Source: Gammaproteobacteria bacterium (lineage in GTDB: Bacteria > Pseudomonadota > Gammaproteobacteria > Pseudomonadales > UBA7434). Taken from it: 34,224 bases of DNA. Every line of letters begins with the position of its first letter. Within the stretch, counting starts at the first letter, position 1. Made by a program: the position numbers and the translations under genes. The notes beneath the pieces are model-generated. The model was given only the letters and a program-made list of their open reading frames with translations. It was not told where the DNA came from and searched no databases. The DNA is taken from NCBI GenBank assembly GCA_024280785.1, contig JAJRPK010000008.1, positions 1 to 34,224 of the forward strand, given 5' to 3'. Positions 10,157 through 20,171 of the stretch are shown piece after piece.

Positions 10157-11884
10157 CTAATCTACACTAACAGCCCTAAACTGCTTAAACCTTACGCCTA
10201 AGGCAAACAGAAGCGACAGGTAAGTTACTAGCCCTGCGAAACACAGCCATGTAACTTTCACTATCCGCTGCCAACTGTTCGCGTCAGGCCAGAACAGCGG
10301 ATCTGGCAATAAGAACTGCAGCAATACCAACATAGCGCAGACAGCCACGATAACCTTTTGTAATAGCCGCCAAAACTGACTTGATAATATGGGTCCGTTT
10401 TTGACCTCATCACGATCGAGAGTACTACCTTGCTCCGAAACCTGCATTTCAGACGCAGATTTCACCTGCACCGCCGAAAGGCCACGTAATAGCATTCCTG
10501 CATTGACAAAAGCGGAAACCGAAGTTGCTAATGCTAAGCCCACATGTCCCAACTTAAAGTAAAAATGCAAAAATCCTACAAAAATAAGATTTAGCACCAT
10601 ATTAAGCCCCATGGTAATAATGCCAATTTTAACCGGTGTTTTGGTATCTTGCTGTGAGTAGTACCCTGTTGCCAGCACCTTAATAGCCATAAAGGCTAGC
10701 AGGCCTAAAGCATAGGCACGCAGGCTATAAGACGCCATATGGACGTCCTCGGGGGTCATCGCTTGATATTGAAACAATGTGTAAAGAATCGGTGAGGCCA
10801 AAATAATTAGTGCTGCGGATGCTGGTAGTGCGATTACTACGATACAACGTAGCGCCCAATCGAGCGTCTGCTGAAATTTAATCTCAGGAGATTTATTCGC
10901 AGTAACTGAACCCTCGCCGCCAGCGTCATCTACCTCGTCTCTCTTTAACCCTAACCGCGACAAACTTGGCAGAATAACGGTGGCGATAGCTATGCCAAAA
11001 ACACCAAGAGGAAGTTCTGCCAAACGATCCGAGTAATATAGCCAAGAAACGCTACCCGTCGGTAAAAATGATGCGAGCACGGTATCGAGCAGTAAATTGA
11101 TTTGGCTAACAGATACACCGAAAATCGCTGGTAACATCAGTGCCATTATTTTTCGCACACCGGGGTGCTGAGTATCCCAGATCGGTTGCGGCAATAATTC
11201 TAGCCGAGCCAAAAATGGCAACTGGAATAGTAGCTGCGCACACCCTGCAAATAATACTGCCCACGCCAGAGCATAAACCGGCTGCGCCAATAGCGGCGAT
11301 ACAAACACTGCAAAACCAATAAGCGAGAGATTGAGTAATACCGGAGTAAATGCAGGAACGACAAAGCGATCGTAGCTATTGAGTATCGCGCCAGCAAATC
11401 CGGTCAAAGAAATTAACAGTAAGTACGGAAAGGTGATGCGTAATAAGCCCGCCGTAAGGGCAAATTTTTCAGGCTGATCGATAAAGCCAGGCGCAAACAA
11501 CATCGCTACCATAGGGGCTGCCATCACGACCAAACCGGTCAATAATAATAGGCTACCGCCTAAAACTCCACACACGGCATTGACCAAAACCTGAATGGCC
11601 GCCAGATTGCCTTCGTTTTCATATTGACGCCGATATTCGGACAAGACCGGAACAAAAGCCTGAGAAAATGCGCCCTCGGCAAATAGCCTTCGTAAAAATT
11701 GCGGCACTTTAAACGCAATAAAAAACGCATCGGCGTTTCCACCAGCACCAAAAAAACGTGCGATTACAATATCTCGAATCAGGCCCATGACTCGCGAAAG
11801 CATAGTCATCGACCCAACCGTAACACTAGAGCCTAGTAGACTTCCGACTTGCTTCGGCTGATCGTTTGCAGATGGCTTATTCAA
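10157..11884 (-). CDS. murJ: Lipid II flippase MurJ (MviN)
   Basis: SSVTVGSMTMLSRVMGLIRDIVIARFFGAGGNADAFFIAFKVPQFLRRLFAEGAFSQAFVPVL; multi-pass membrane protein. Confidence 0.96.
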   Translation of the reverse strand: MNKPSANDQPKQVGSLLGSSVTVGSMTMLSRVMGLIRDIVIARFFGAGGNADAFFIAFKVPQFLRRLFAEGAFSQAFVPVLSEYRRQYENEGNLAAIQVLVNAVCGVLGGSLLLLTGLVVMAAPMVAMLFAPGFIDQPEKFALTAGLLRITFPYLLLISLTGFAGAILNSYDRFVVPAFTPVLLNLSLIGFAVFVSPLLAQPVYALAWAVLFAGCAQLLFQLPFLARLELLPQPIWDTQHPGVRKIMALMLPAIFGVSVSQINLLLDTVLASFLPTGSVSWLYYSDRLAELPLGVFGIAIATVILPSLSRLGLKRDEVDDAGGEGSVTANKSPEIKFQQTLDWALRCIVVIALPASAALIILASPILYTLFQYQAMTPEDVHMASYSLRAYALGLLAFMAIKVLATGYYSQQDTKTPVKIGIITMGLNMVLNLIFVGFLHFYFKLGHVGLALATSVSAFVNAGMLLRGLSAVQVKSASEMQVSEQGSTLDRDEVKNGPILSSQFWRLLQKVIVAVCAMLVLLQFLLPDPLFWPDANSWQRIVKVTWLCFAGLVTYLSLLFALGVRFKQFRAVSVD

Positions 11885-11901
11885 TGCTTAACAGCCCACC
11901 A

Positions 11902-12915
11902 TTAACGCCTACCGCCCGTATACCAGCGTACTGGTTGCGAGTTTTTATCAACTGCATCTACGATATCTAAAGTCAAAGCAAATAATGCCATCCGCACCAC
12001 CACGCCGTTATCCGTTTGCCGAAATATAGCAAGATTGGGATTTTGGTTTAAGTCACTATCCAGTTCGTTGGCTTCGGCCCTCGAGTCCCTCGGCAAAGGG
12101 TGCATAATAACAGTGTTAGGCTCGCAGTATTGAGTATACACCGCTTGGTTCAAGCGAAACCTTCCTCGATACAAATCAGCTTCTTCTTGTGAGCCAAATC
12201 TTTCTTCTTGAATGCGCGTTGAATAGACAATATCGACATGCGCTATGCTCGACTCAAGTGATTCGGTAATAACCACTTTATGACCCGCTTCAACTAACAA
12301 ATCTACTAAGTCTTCAGGCATTTTTAATGCTGCTGGCGACACGAGGTAAATCTCGATATTCTGATAATTACAAAGTAATTTTGCGAGCGAATGAACAGTG
12401 CGCCCATGCTTGAGATCACCAATCATACCAATTCGCAAACCGTCTAGCTCCTTACCCCTACCTTGTAGCTCTCGCCTAATCGTATACAGATCAAGCAACG
12501 CTTGGGTTGGATGTTCATTCGCCCCGTCCCCGCCGTTGATTACGGGGACACGGCTAGCCGATGCAAACTCAGCAACCGAGCCAGACTGTGGATGACGCAT
12601 CACAATAACGTCACTGTAACCACTTAAGACCCGTGCCGTATCGTATAAAGATTCGCCCTTGGCAAGCGCCGAATTTTCAATACCCGTCGTCTCTCGAACT
12701 TCTCCTCCAAGTAGATTAAACGCACAACCAAAGCTAACGCGAGTACGCGTACTAGGCTCGAAAAACATATTGCTTAAAATTGCCCCATCCAGAACCTTTG
12801 TAATGCGTTGTCGCTTCGCATAAGGCTCCATGTTAATAGCCACGCTAAAAAGACGATCGATATCTTTGCGCTCAAATTGATCTATTGACAGAATATGACT
12901 GCCGACAAAATTCAT
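11902..12915 (-). CDS. pyrB: Aspartate carbamoyltransferase catalytic chain
   Basis: FFEPSTRTRVSFGCAFNLLGG, DVIVMRHPQSGS, GDGANEHPTQALLDLYTI and HPLPRDSRAEA motifs. Confidence 0.93.
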   Translation of the reverse strand: MNFVGSHILSIDQFERKDIDRLFSVAINMEPYAKRQRITKVLDGAILSNMFFEPSTRTRVSFGCAFNLLGGEVRETTGIENSALAKGESLYDTARVLSGYSDVIVMRHPQSGSVAEFASASRVPVINGGDGANEHPTQALLDLYTIRRELQGRGKELDGLRIGMIGDLKHGRTVHSLAKLLCNYQNIEIYLVSPAALKMPEDLVDLLVEAGHKVVITESLESSIAHVDIVYSTRIQEERFGSQEEADLYRGRFRLNQAVYTQYCEPNTVIMHPLPRDSRAEANELDSDLNQNPNLAIFRQTDNGVVVRMALFALTLDIVDAVDKNSQPVRWYTGGRR

Positions 12916-13278
12916 ACGACATGCTCCAATAGCTAATAACCAAGATATAACACCAAAAACCGGGCAGCTAAGTCTGGTGGAGCTGTAGTCTAAACTGCCA
13001 CTGATTACACGCCAAGCCCCTCGACGGTATTGCGAACGTCATTATTGCTCAACTAATCCATTGTAAGCTATGTATTAGAAACCCATAGCAAAGAAAATCA
13101 CCACAGAGAAAGCCGTAGAAAACTTCCAAAAAGCAAACACACACTAATTAGACTATTGAGTAAAAAGGGATAAGATGGAGAGAGTTGGGCGCAGCGACGT
13201 ATGTCAATGCGCCAATTAATCAAGGAGATATTCTGCTCTGGCAAAGAAAGGCTTGGACGAGCCAACAGCACGTAAAGG

Positions 13279-13629
13279 TTATAAACTCATACCAGAAGCA
13301 TCGGTTATTAGATATTCCACAAGAGTGGAAATACTCGTAGTAATGCCCCATTCGTCTGGAGCCACAAGTGACACCATACTACACCTGGCCGTAATGTCTG
13401 ACCATAACGACACTTTTTGTTCTTTGCTAAGTTGATGAACAGAGTAAAACCATGATTTCAGTTTCAGCTCTGAGCAATAGAGAAAATTTGAAAATTCTGC
13501 AGAGTAAGGGTTGCCTCTATATCGCTGAATTTCTTCAGCATGAAATTCAACCCCGTCAATCCCCGTAAGCTCATAGAGCGCGTCGAGGATATGTTTCTGT
13601 GCGGTACGAGTTCGTTCATCAATAAACAT
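13279..13629 (-). CDS. Hypothetical protein (116 aa), no family recognised
   Basis: Open frame with ATG at 13629 preceded by a good Shine-Dalgarno (AAGGAAGATTGG-ATG). The translation shows no motif I recognise. Confidence 0.6.
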   Translation of the reverse strand: MFIDERTRTAQKHILDALYELTGIDGVEFHAEEIQRYRGNPYSAEFSNFLYCSELKLKSWFYSVHQLSKEQKVSLWSDITARCSMVSLVAPDEWGITTSISTLVEYLITDASGMSL

Positions 13630-13929
13630 CCAATCTTCCTTAATTTAAAAAATTAGCCCCTAAGTGCAGATTAAGCCCTTACGCGCGTATCCTATGTTCT
13701 ATTGGCCAACACAGTTCTTGTAGACACTTTTCCTGTCTGACTTATTTCCTATTTACACTGCCAAATTCATATACTAATTTGGTCGAACCATCCATGCTCA
13801 GCCATATAGGTTCACAAGCTGAATCTATATGGGCAGCGCAGATTACAGCAAACATCATTCTTGCACAAGAGACCCTAATACTAGTAAATATCTACCTCAG
13901 CTAGTTGCCATTCCAGCCTTGGGACCTCT

Positions 13930-14412
13930 TTATCCCGCATGCTTTAATTGTGGAGTATCGCCACTAATATCGAAGACTAAAGTTGAAATATTTTGCGCAA
14001 CCGTTTCTGCTATTTGCCACTTATCATCTTGCTTGACATATTTATCATGATAAATGATTGCCAGCTGCGTAATCGTCTTAGCCTTTGTATTGATTAATTG
14101 ATAGGAAAGTTCCCACGTTCCCTCTGCTGCTTTTTCGTTTAATAAATGAATCACTGGATTGTGCCCATGATGCATTTCCAACATATGTGGATGGCAGGCT
14201 ACCTCGGTAAACAAACTGACCAATTGATCTCTATGATTAAACTGACCAACGGGTCCATAATCAATCAGCACTTCGCCTTCGATGAAGCAATCCCTCATCA
14301 AATCTGGTTTTTTGGTATCGCAGGCCATCAGGTAAGTTGACTTGAGTGTTTTGATCGCATCAATGGCTTCAAGCCGATCGAGTCTCGACGCTAATTGTTG
14401 TAATTGGTCCAT
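13930..14412 (-). CDS. SnoaL/NTF2-like fold protein
   Basis: MDQLQQLASRLDRLEAIDAIKTLKSTYLMACDTKKPDLMRDCFIEGEVLIDYG...HHGHNPVIHLLNEKAAEGTWELSYQLI matches the SnoaL_4-type pattern. The ATG at 14412 (upstream GGTGGG) is preferred over the GTG at 14427. Confidence 0.75.
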   Translation of the reverse strand: MDQLQQLASRLDRLEAIDAIKTLKSTYLMACDTKKPDLMRDCFIEGEVLIDYGPVGQFNHRDQLVSLFTEVACHPHMLEMHHGHNPVIHLLNEKAAEGTWELSYQLINTKAKTITQLAIIYHDKYVKQDDKWQIAETVAQNISTLVFDISGDTPQLKHAG

Positions 14413-14585
14413 TTTTCCCACCTGCACTGAAACAAAAACGGTATCATACGTGAACTCAAGCTACTTAATCGATGGTGAAACTGTTCACAAAATTTCACTC
14501 GTTGAACTTTGCCTATTCTGTTGTGGATGACTTACTACCGAGACATTTGAAAAGAATACAAACTACTAATGTAAAGAGAATAATT

Positions 14586-15200
14586 ATGTATGTGGTAGGA
14601 CTAACCGGCGGTATCGGAAGTGGGAAATCTGCAGCGGCCAGCCTGTTTGCCAAGCTAGGCGTTACCGTTATTAACGCCGACATCGTAGCTCGAGAAGTGG
14701 TTGAGCCAGATACTATAGCTCTATCAAAAATTGCTGAGCACTTTGGACAGAATATTATCCAGCAAGACGGAACGCTAGACCGCGCAGCCCTACGAAATAA
14801 AGTTTTCTCTAACGAGGCCGAAAGACTTTGGCTAGAACAGCTTACCCACCCTATTATTGGTGACGCCATTTTTACTCAATTGAACACTACGAAAAAATCT
14901 GGGGAAGCAGACTACCGAATATTGGAGTCGCCATTGCTAATGGAAACCACTCAAAAGCATTTGGCTCAACGATTGCTATTGATTGACGTGCCAACTGAAA
15001 TACAAATACAGCGTACAATGGCACGAGACAATAATTCAGAAGAACAAGTCAAAGCCATATTGGCCGCCCAGATGGCACGCGAAGATAAAATAAAACTGGC
15101 CGATGACATTATAGAAAATACAGGAACATTAGCGCAACTTGAGGTGCAAGTAGAACAACTGCATTTGCAATACCTTGAACTTGCAAAAAAAACCGCCTAA
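14586..15200 (+). CDS. coaE: Dephospho-CoA kinase
   Basis: MYVVGLTGGIGSGKSAAASLFAKLGVTVINADIVAREVV P-loop and family signature. The ORF-track start at 14472 adds an unlikely N-terminal extension. Confidence 0.95.
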   Translation: MYVVGLTGGIGSGKSAAASLFAKLGVTVINADIVAREVVEPDTIALSKIAEHFGQNIIQQDGTLDRAALRNKVFSNEAERLWLEQLTHPIIGDAIFTQLNTTKKSGEADYRILESPLLMETTQKHLAQRLLLIDVPTEIQIQRTMARDNNSEEQVKAILAAQMAREDKIKLADDIIENTGTLAQLEVQVEQLHLQYLELAKKTA

Positions 15201-15218
15201 CAGAAAAACGATATTGCA

Positions 15219-15419
15219 ATGAAAAAAAAAGCTATTACTGTTGATTGCCCTAACTGCCATCGTTCAATTGTGTGGGGCGACGAATACCCAGAGCGACCAT
15301 TTTGTTCAAAACGCTGTAAAGACAGTGATTTTATCGACTGGGCTAACGAGCAAAAAACTATTCCAGGCAGCCCTAGCTACGACGACATTTTTAGTGAGGG
15401 TGACCCAGACCTATACTAA
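15219..15419 (+). CDS. yacG: DNA gyrase inhibitor YacG (zinc-binding)
   Basis: VDCPNCHRSIVWGDEYPERPFCSKRCKDSDFIDWANEQKTIPG; follows coaE. Confidence 0.94.
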   Translation: MKKKAITVDCPNCHRSIVWGDEYPERPFCSKRCKDSDFIDWANEQKTIPGSPSYDDIFSEGDPDLY

Positions 15420-15488
15420 CCCTCAGCCAAAAGAATATACCGCCCTATTTAAATTGTTATTGTCCACACTTACATCCTTCAAGCCAAT

Positions 15489-15911
15489 TTAATGTGCTGT
15501 AGACTCCGTCAAAATCTTTTGTGCCGCCAGCACAATTTCGGTATTAGCTTTAGGAAAGTCGTAATTCTCTAGTTCAGCGGCGTCAACCCATTTTATCGGC
15601 TGGTTTTCGAGCCCACAAGGTTCACCGAGAAACTCACTGACCCACCAAACATCAAGTAATACTTGCTTATCACCATAATCATGCATCACTTGAATAAACT
15701 CTACCGCATTGACTATGGTTATGCCTAATTCCTCTTTAAGCTCTCTCGCTAAGGCAATGTCTACGCTCTCCTCAGGTTCCACTTTTCCACCAGGAAACTC
15801 CCACAATCCCCCTTGGTGTAAGTGATCTGCCCGCTTGGCAATAAGAATCTTGCGCTCAGGGCTCACAATTAAACCCACAGCGACATGCACCAAAGAGCCT
15901 GAGTAAGTCAT
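15489..15911 (-). CDS. mutT: 8-oxo-dGTP diphosphatase (Nudix, MutT)
   Basis: Nudix box GGKVEPEESVDIALARELKEELGI; adjacent to argJ. Confidence 0.9.
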   Translation of the reverse strand: MTYSGSLVHVAVGLIVSPERKILIAKRADHLHQGGLWEFPGGKVEPEESVDIALARELKEELGITIVNAVEFIQVMHDYGDKQVLLDVWWVSEFLGEPCGLENQPIKWVDAAELENYDFPKANTEIVLAAQKILTESTAH

Positions 15912-15917
15912 AATATA

Positions 15918-17210
15918 TCAGGATCGATAATCAGCATTGATGTGAACGTAATCCAACGACAAGTCGCTAGTCCAAACCCGTTCCGATACGCCACCGCGAT
16001 TTAAGTTAATCGTTATTTTTATCTCTGCCTGAGACATGATTTTCATGCCTTCGGAATCTACATAGCTCTTTGCCCTGCCACCGTTTTCACAAATAAGTAG
16101 ATCATCAAGGTATATAGATATCATTTTAACATCGAGACTAGCCAAGCCAGAGCGACCTACTGCCGCCAAAATTCGCCCCCAATTGGCATCGCTGGCAAAA
16201 AATGCTGTTTTAACTAACGGAGATTCGGCCACCGCGTAAGCCACTTGCAAACATTCCTCACTGTCCATTCCGCCATTGACATCTATGGTAATAAATTTAG
16301 TGGCTCCCTCAGCATCGCGAATAATGGCCGTTGCCATACTTTCAAACAAGAAATTTAATTCATCTTTAAAATCATCCCAACGACTATGAGCGGGCGAAAG
16401 CTCTACTCCTGACTGACCTGTTGCGGCAAAGAGACAAGCGTCATTAGTTGATGTATCACCATCGACAGTAATGCGATTAAATGATTTTTTTACCGCACCG
16501 TTTAACAGCTTGTCAGCATCAGCAGTGCAAATTTTTGCATCGGTTGCTACGTAAGCCAGCATGGTTGCCATGTTCGGGCGAATCATACCCGCCCCTTTAC
16601 AAATAGCAGAGAGTGTTACCGTAGAACCATCTATTATCATTGTACGACTGCCCGCCTTTGGCACCGTATCCGTGGTCATTATGGCATTTGCGGCACGATC
16701 CCAGCCATCGGCTGATACGTCGCGATAAAGCGCAGACATCGATTTCTCGAAGCAGCTAACCGGTAACAATTCACCTATTACGCCTGTAGAAAAAGGCAAC
16801 ACTTGTGCCGAATCACAACCTGTCACCTCAGCAAGCAGAGAGCAGCTTTTTTGTGCGGCAATGTATCCTTCGTCTCCAGTACCCGCATTGGCATTACCAG
16901 CGTTGACCAAACAGTACACTGGCTCCACTGAAGGCGGTACAGTAAGTTTCAGTAAGTTTTCCTTAGCAATCGTCACTGGCGCAGCGCAAAATGCGTTCTG
17001 GGTAAACACTGCAGCTACTGTTGTTCCTGCGTCCAAAACCATAAGCGCCAAATCAAGCGGTTTATCACTCAGAGTTCCGTTCTCTATCTCTGTGAGTGTG
17101 AGAGTGCTTACGGCACTATTTTTTATACCCGCACTTACAGCCCCCCAGCCGACACCTAAAACGGGGAGAACATTTAGTAACGCTAAAATATTTTTAGTTG
17201 AATTAATCAT
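15918..17210 (-). CDS. argJ: Bifunctional glutamate N-acetyltransferase/amino-acid acetyltransferase ArgJ
   Basis: VFTQNAFCAAPV, CLVNAGNANAGTG, KGAGMIRPNMATMLAYVATDA, TVDGDTSTNDACLFAATGQSG. ATG at 17210 is more likely than the ORF-track start at 17249. Confidence 0.95.
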   Translation of the reverse strand: MINSTKNILALLNVLPVLGVGWGAVSAGIKNSAVSTLTLTEIENGTLSDKPLDLALMVLDAGTTVAAVFTQNAFCAAPVTIAKENLLKLTVPPSVEPVYCLVNAGNANAGTGDEGYIAAQKSCSLLAEVTGCDSAQVLPFSTGVIGELLPVSCFEKSMSALYRDVSADGWDRAANAIMTTDTVPKAGSRTMIIDGSTVTLSAICKGAGMIRPNMATMLAYVATDAKICTADADKLLNGAVKKSFNRITVDGDTSTNDACLFAATGQSGVELSPAHSRWDDFKDELNFLFESMATAIIRDAEGATKFITIDVNGGMDSEECLQVAYAVAESPLVKTAFFASDANWGRILAAVGRSGLASLDVKMISIYLDDLLICENGGRAKSYVDSEGMKIMSQAEIKITINLNRGGVSERVWTSDLSLDYVHINADYRS

Positions 17211-17262
17211 GAAAGCTATTGAAAAAACTATGAAGTAAAAAAACAGCACCCAAAGGTTAAAC

Positions 17263-17287
17263 CAATAAGGTCCTGCTCACCTTATTG
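17263..17287. other. Perfect 9-bp hairpin (CAATAAGGT-CCTGCTC-ACCTTATTG) between secA and argJ
   Basis: Direct inverted match, 7-nt loop. A T-run (7 T) occurs about 20 nt further on the minus strand, so it is not a classic intrinsic terminator. Confidence 0.5.
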
Positions 17288-17350
17288 ACGAGCGCCCCAC
17301 ACCCTTTTTATTTGGCGCACTAACTTAGCAGCATTCACTTAACGGCCGCA

Positions 17351-17420
17351 ATCTAGTGGCAATGATCTAGTGATAATGGTCTAGCTGTAATAATCTAGTG
17401 GCATTAACCTAGTAAAAACC
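17351..17420. repeat. Imperfect 14-bp tandem repeat, 5 copies, each retaining CTAG
   Basis: atctagtggcaatg / atctagtgataatg / gtctagctgtaata / atctagtggcatta / acctagtaaaaacc. Confidence 0.85.
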
Positions 17421-17438
17421 GCCGTAAACACGACAGCT

Positions 17439-20171
17439 TTAAGTTATCGCACCATGACACTGTTTATATTTCTTACCCGACCCACAAGGACAAGCTTCGT
17501 TGCGCCCGATTTTTTTACCTTCACGAACCATCGGTCCAGCCTGACCACTTTGCTCGTCGGAACTCTGCGTTTCATCGCCCTCTAACGCAGAGGCTTTAGC
17601 ATGTTGCGCCGTAACTTTTTCGTGACTTTGCTCTTCGCGCCGTTGCTTTTCAATAGCGTCAGGGTCATCTTTCGCCTGCACCTGAACTAATGATATGAAT
17701 CGAATAAACTCCAGCTTCATATTCTCCAGCATGGATTGAAATAATTCAAATGCCTCGCGCTTATATTCCTGCTTCGGATTACGCCCAGCGTAGCCTCTTA
17801 ACCCAATGCCTTGCCGCAAGTGATCCATCGTGGCCAGATGCTCTTTCCACAAGCTATCTAGCACTTGCAGTAATACTTGTTTTTCGAATCTTCGCGCAGC
17901 GTCACCTAACGGTCTGGTTTTTTCTTCGTACTTCTGCGCCAAAACATCGATGATTTTACTACGCAAGCTGGCATCTTGGAGCTGATCATCCTCGTCCAAC
18001 CATCGACCAACCGGTAAATCAATATCGTAATCGCTTTTTAAGCCCTGCTCTAAGCCTGAAATATCCCATTGCTCTTCAATGCTTTCTAACGGCATAAACC
18101 CGGTAATATAATCATTTATAACATCCTCACGAATTGCACTTATCATATCGACAATATCGTCGGCCAACAAAATGTCGTCGCGCTGCTGATATACTATTTG
18201 GCGTTGGTCGTTGGCTACATCATCGTATTCGAGCAATTGCTTACGAATATCAAAGTTTCTACCTTCTACTTTACGCTGCGCTTTTTCAATCGCATTAGAG
18301 ACCATGCGATGTTCTATGGCCTCACCTCTCTCCATCCCTAAGCGCTGCATAAAGTTTCGCACCGCATCGGAGGCAAAAATCCGCATTAGGTTGTCTTCCA
18401 TCGACAAGTAAAAACGGGTTACTCCGGGGTCCCCTTGCCGACCCGATCGACCTCGCAACTGGTTGTCTATCCGCCGAGACTCATGCCGTTCTGTACCAAA
18501 AATATGTAAACCGCCTGCATTAATAACCGTTTCATGCCGCTGTTTCCATTCCTTTTTGTGCGCTTCTATCTCTTTGTCGGTCGAGTTCTCAAGCGCAGCA
18601 AGTTCGGCTTCCAGGTTACCGCCTAATACGATATCAGTACCTCGGCCCGCCATATTCGTCGCTATTGTCAGCGCACCAGGACGGCCCGCTTCGGCAATGA
18701 TCTTTGCCTCACTCTTGTGAAATTTAGCATTGAGAACTTGATGATCAATTTTTTCTTTGTGCAAAAACTTGGACATCTTCTCTGAAGATTCAATAGATGC
18801 CGTACCCACCAATACCGGAGCATTATTTGCAATAGCTTCTTTAATATCGACAACGACCGCTTCATACTTTTCTTCAACAGACATAAATATCAAATCATTT
18901 AAATCCTGACGAACTGTCGGTTCATTCGGTGGTATAACCACAACGTTCAAACCATAAATCTGTAGAAACTCTGGTGCCTCTGTATCGGCAGTTCCGGTCA
19001 TTCCCGACAATTTATCGTACAGTCGAAAGAAATTCTGGAACGTAGTAGACGCCAATGTTTGACTTTCGGATTGAATATTTACGTTCTCTTTTGCCTCTAA
19101 TGCCTGGTGCAAACCATCTGACAACCGTCGCCCGGACATTGTCCGACCGGTGTGCTCATCGATCAACAAGATACTACCGTTTTGAACGATATATTCGACA
19201 TTTCGCTGAAACAGATGATGCGCTCTCAAAGCAGTTGTGACATGGTGAAGTAAACCCAAGTTTGTCGGCGAATAAAGGCTGTCGCCCTCTTCTATTAACT
19301 TTTCTTTTAACAAAAGTTCTTCGACGAACTGATGCCCCCCTTCAGTCAAATCTACTCCACGTTGTTTTTCATCGATGGTATAGTGACCGTCGGGCTCGGC
19401 ATCAGAGCCCTCCTCAATTTCTGGCGCTCGCTTCAATAAGGGTATAAGTGCATTCATGCGCTTATATAAAGCAGAACTATCGTCAGTTGCCCCGGAGATA
19501 ACTAACGGCGTTCTCGCCTCATCGATGAGAATCGAGTCAACTTCATCGATAATGGCAAAATGGGAGCCTTTCAATAATCTATCTTCTAACGTAAAAGCTG
19601 TGTTGTCACGTAAATAATCGAAACCAAATTCATTATTGGTGCCGTAGGTAACATCAGACTGATAAGCCGACCTTTTTTCTTCTTGTGATTGCCCCGACTG
19701 GATAATTCCTAACGACAGACCTAGCGACTCATACAGCGGCCTCATCCAATTGGCATCACGTTCGGCCAAATAATCATTAACTGTGACAATATGCACGCCT
19801 TTACCACTTAAGGCATTAAGATAAGCAGGCAAAGTCGCCACCAAAGTTTTGCCTTCACCGGTTCTCATCTCCGCAATTTGCCCTTCATGAAGAGCCATAC
19901 CACCAATCAATTGGACATCAAAGTGCCGCATGCTTAGATAGCGTCGACCCGCTTCTCTAACTGCCGCAAAGGCATCGGGCAAGATATCATCCACCGACTT
20001 GCCTTGTTGCAATGCAAGCTGGAACTCACCCGTTTTGGCCTTCAATTCAGAATCACTCAAGGCCTGATAAAGATCTTCCAACGCGTTTATTTGGGCGACA
20101 GTCTTGCCCATGCGTTTTAGCTCTCTATCATTCTTGGTGCCAAAGATTTTTTTAATGGAGTTTAATATCAT
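17439..20171 (-). CDS. secA: Preprotein translocase ATPase SecA
   Basis: 910 aa; [55 protein letters not shown]-terminal zinc motif [14 protein letters not shown]. Confidence 0.98.
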   Translation of the reverse strand: MILNSIKKIFGTKNDRELKRMGKTVAQINALEDLYQALSDSELKAKTGEFQLALQQGKSVDDILPDAFAAVREAGRRYLSMRHFDVQLIGGMALHEGQIAEMRTGEGKTLVATLPAYLNALSGKGVHIVTVNDYLAERDANWMRPLYESLGLSLGIIQSGQSQEEKRSAYQSDVTYGTNNEFGFDYLRDNTAFTLEDRLLKGSHFAIIDEVDSILIDEARTPLVISGATDDSSALYKRMNALIPLLKRAPEIEEGSDAEPDGHYTIDEKQRGVDLTEGGHQFVEELLLKEKLIEEGDSLYSPTNLGLLHHVTTALRAHHLFQRNVEYIVQNGSILLIDEHTGRTMSGRRLSDGLHQALEAKENVNIQSESQTLASTTFQNFFRLYDKLSGMTGTADTEAPEFLQIYGLNVVVIPPNEPTVRQDLNDLIFMSVEEKYEAVVVDIKEAIANNAPVLVGTASIESSEKMSKFLHKEKIDHQVLNAKFHKSEAKIIAEAGRPGALTIATNMAGRGTDIVLGGNLEAELAALENSTDKEIEAHKKEWKQRHETVINAGGLHIFGTERHESRRIDNQLRGRSGRQGDPGVTRFYLSMEDNLMRIFASDAVRNFMQRLGMERGEAIEHRMVSNAIEKAQRKVEGRNFDIRKQLLEYDDVANDQRQIVYQQRDDILLADDIVDMISAIREDVINDYITGFMPLESIEEQWDISGLEQGLKSDYDIDLPVGRWLDEDDQLQDASLRSKIIDVLAQKYEEKTRPLGDAARRFEKQVLLQVLDSLWKEHLATMDHLRQGIGLRGYAGRNPKQEYKREAFELFQSMLENMKLEFIRFISLVQVQAKDDPDAIEKQRREEQSHEKVTAQHAKASALEGDETQSSDEQSGQAGPMVREGKKIGRNEACPCGSGKKYKQCHGAIT

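Noticed and set aside
9944-10201. 85-aa plus-strand ORF in the ribF-murJ gap
   Set aside because: No family resemblance, overlaps the murJ 3' end; likely chance.
13185-13215. Bulged hairpin TTGG(G)CGCA/TGCGCCAA considered as attC-like or terminator
   Set aside because: No integron features and no T-tract; only a weak hairpin.
14541-14561. CATTTGAAAAGAATAC near coaE resembles the 5272 element arm (CATTTGAAAGGAATAC)
   Set aside because: Only about 16 nt, one mismatch, no second arm; probably coincidence, though a genome search for the element would settle it.
14513-14869. 118-aa minus-strand ORF antisense to coaE
   Set aside because: coaE P-loop and family motifs define the coding strand.
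15241-15492. 83-aa ORF overlapping yacG in another frame
   Set aside because: yacG frame has clear CXXC zinc motifs; the alternative frame is spurious.
16940-16959. CAGTAAGTTT direct 10-bp duplication inside argJ
   Set aside because: Within an intact coding frame and short; no evidence of disruption.
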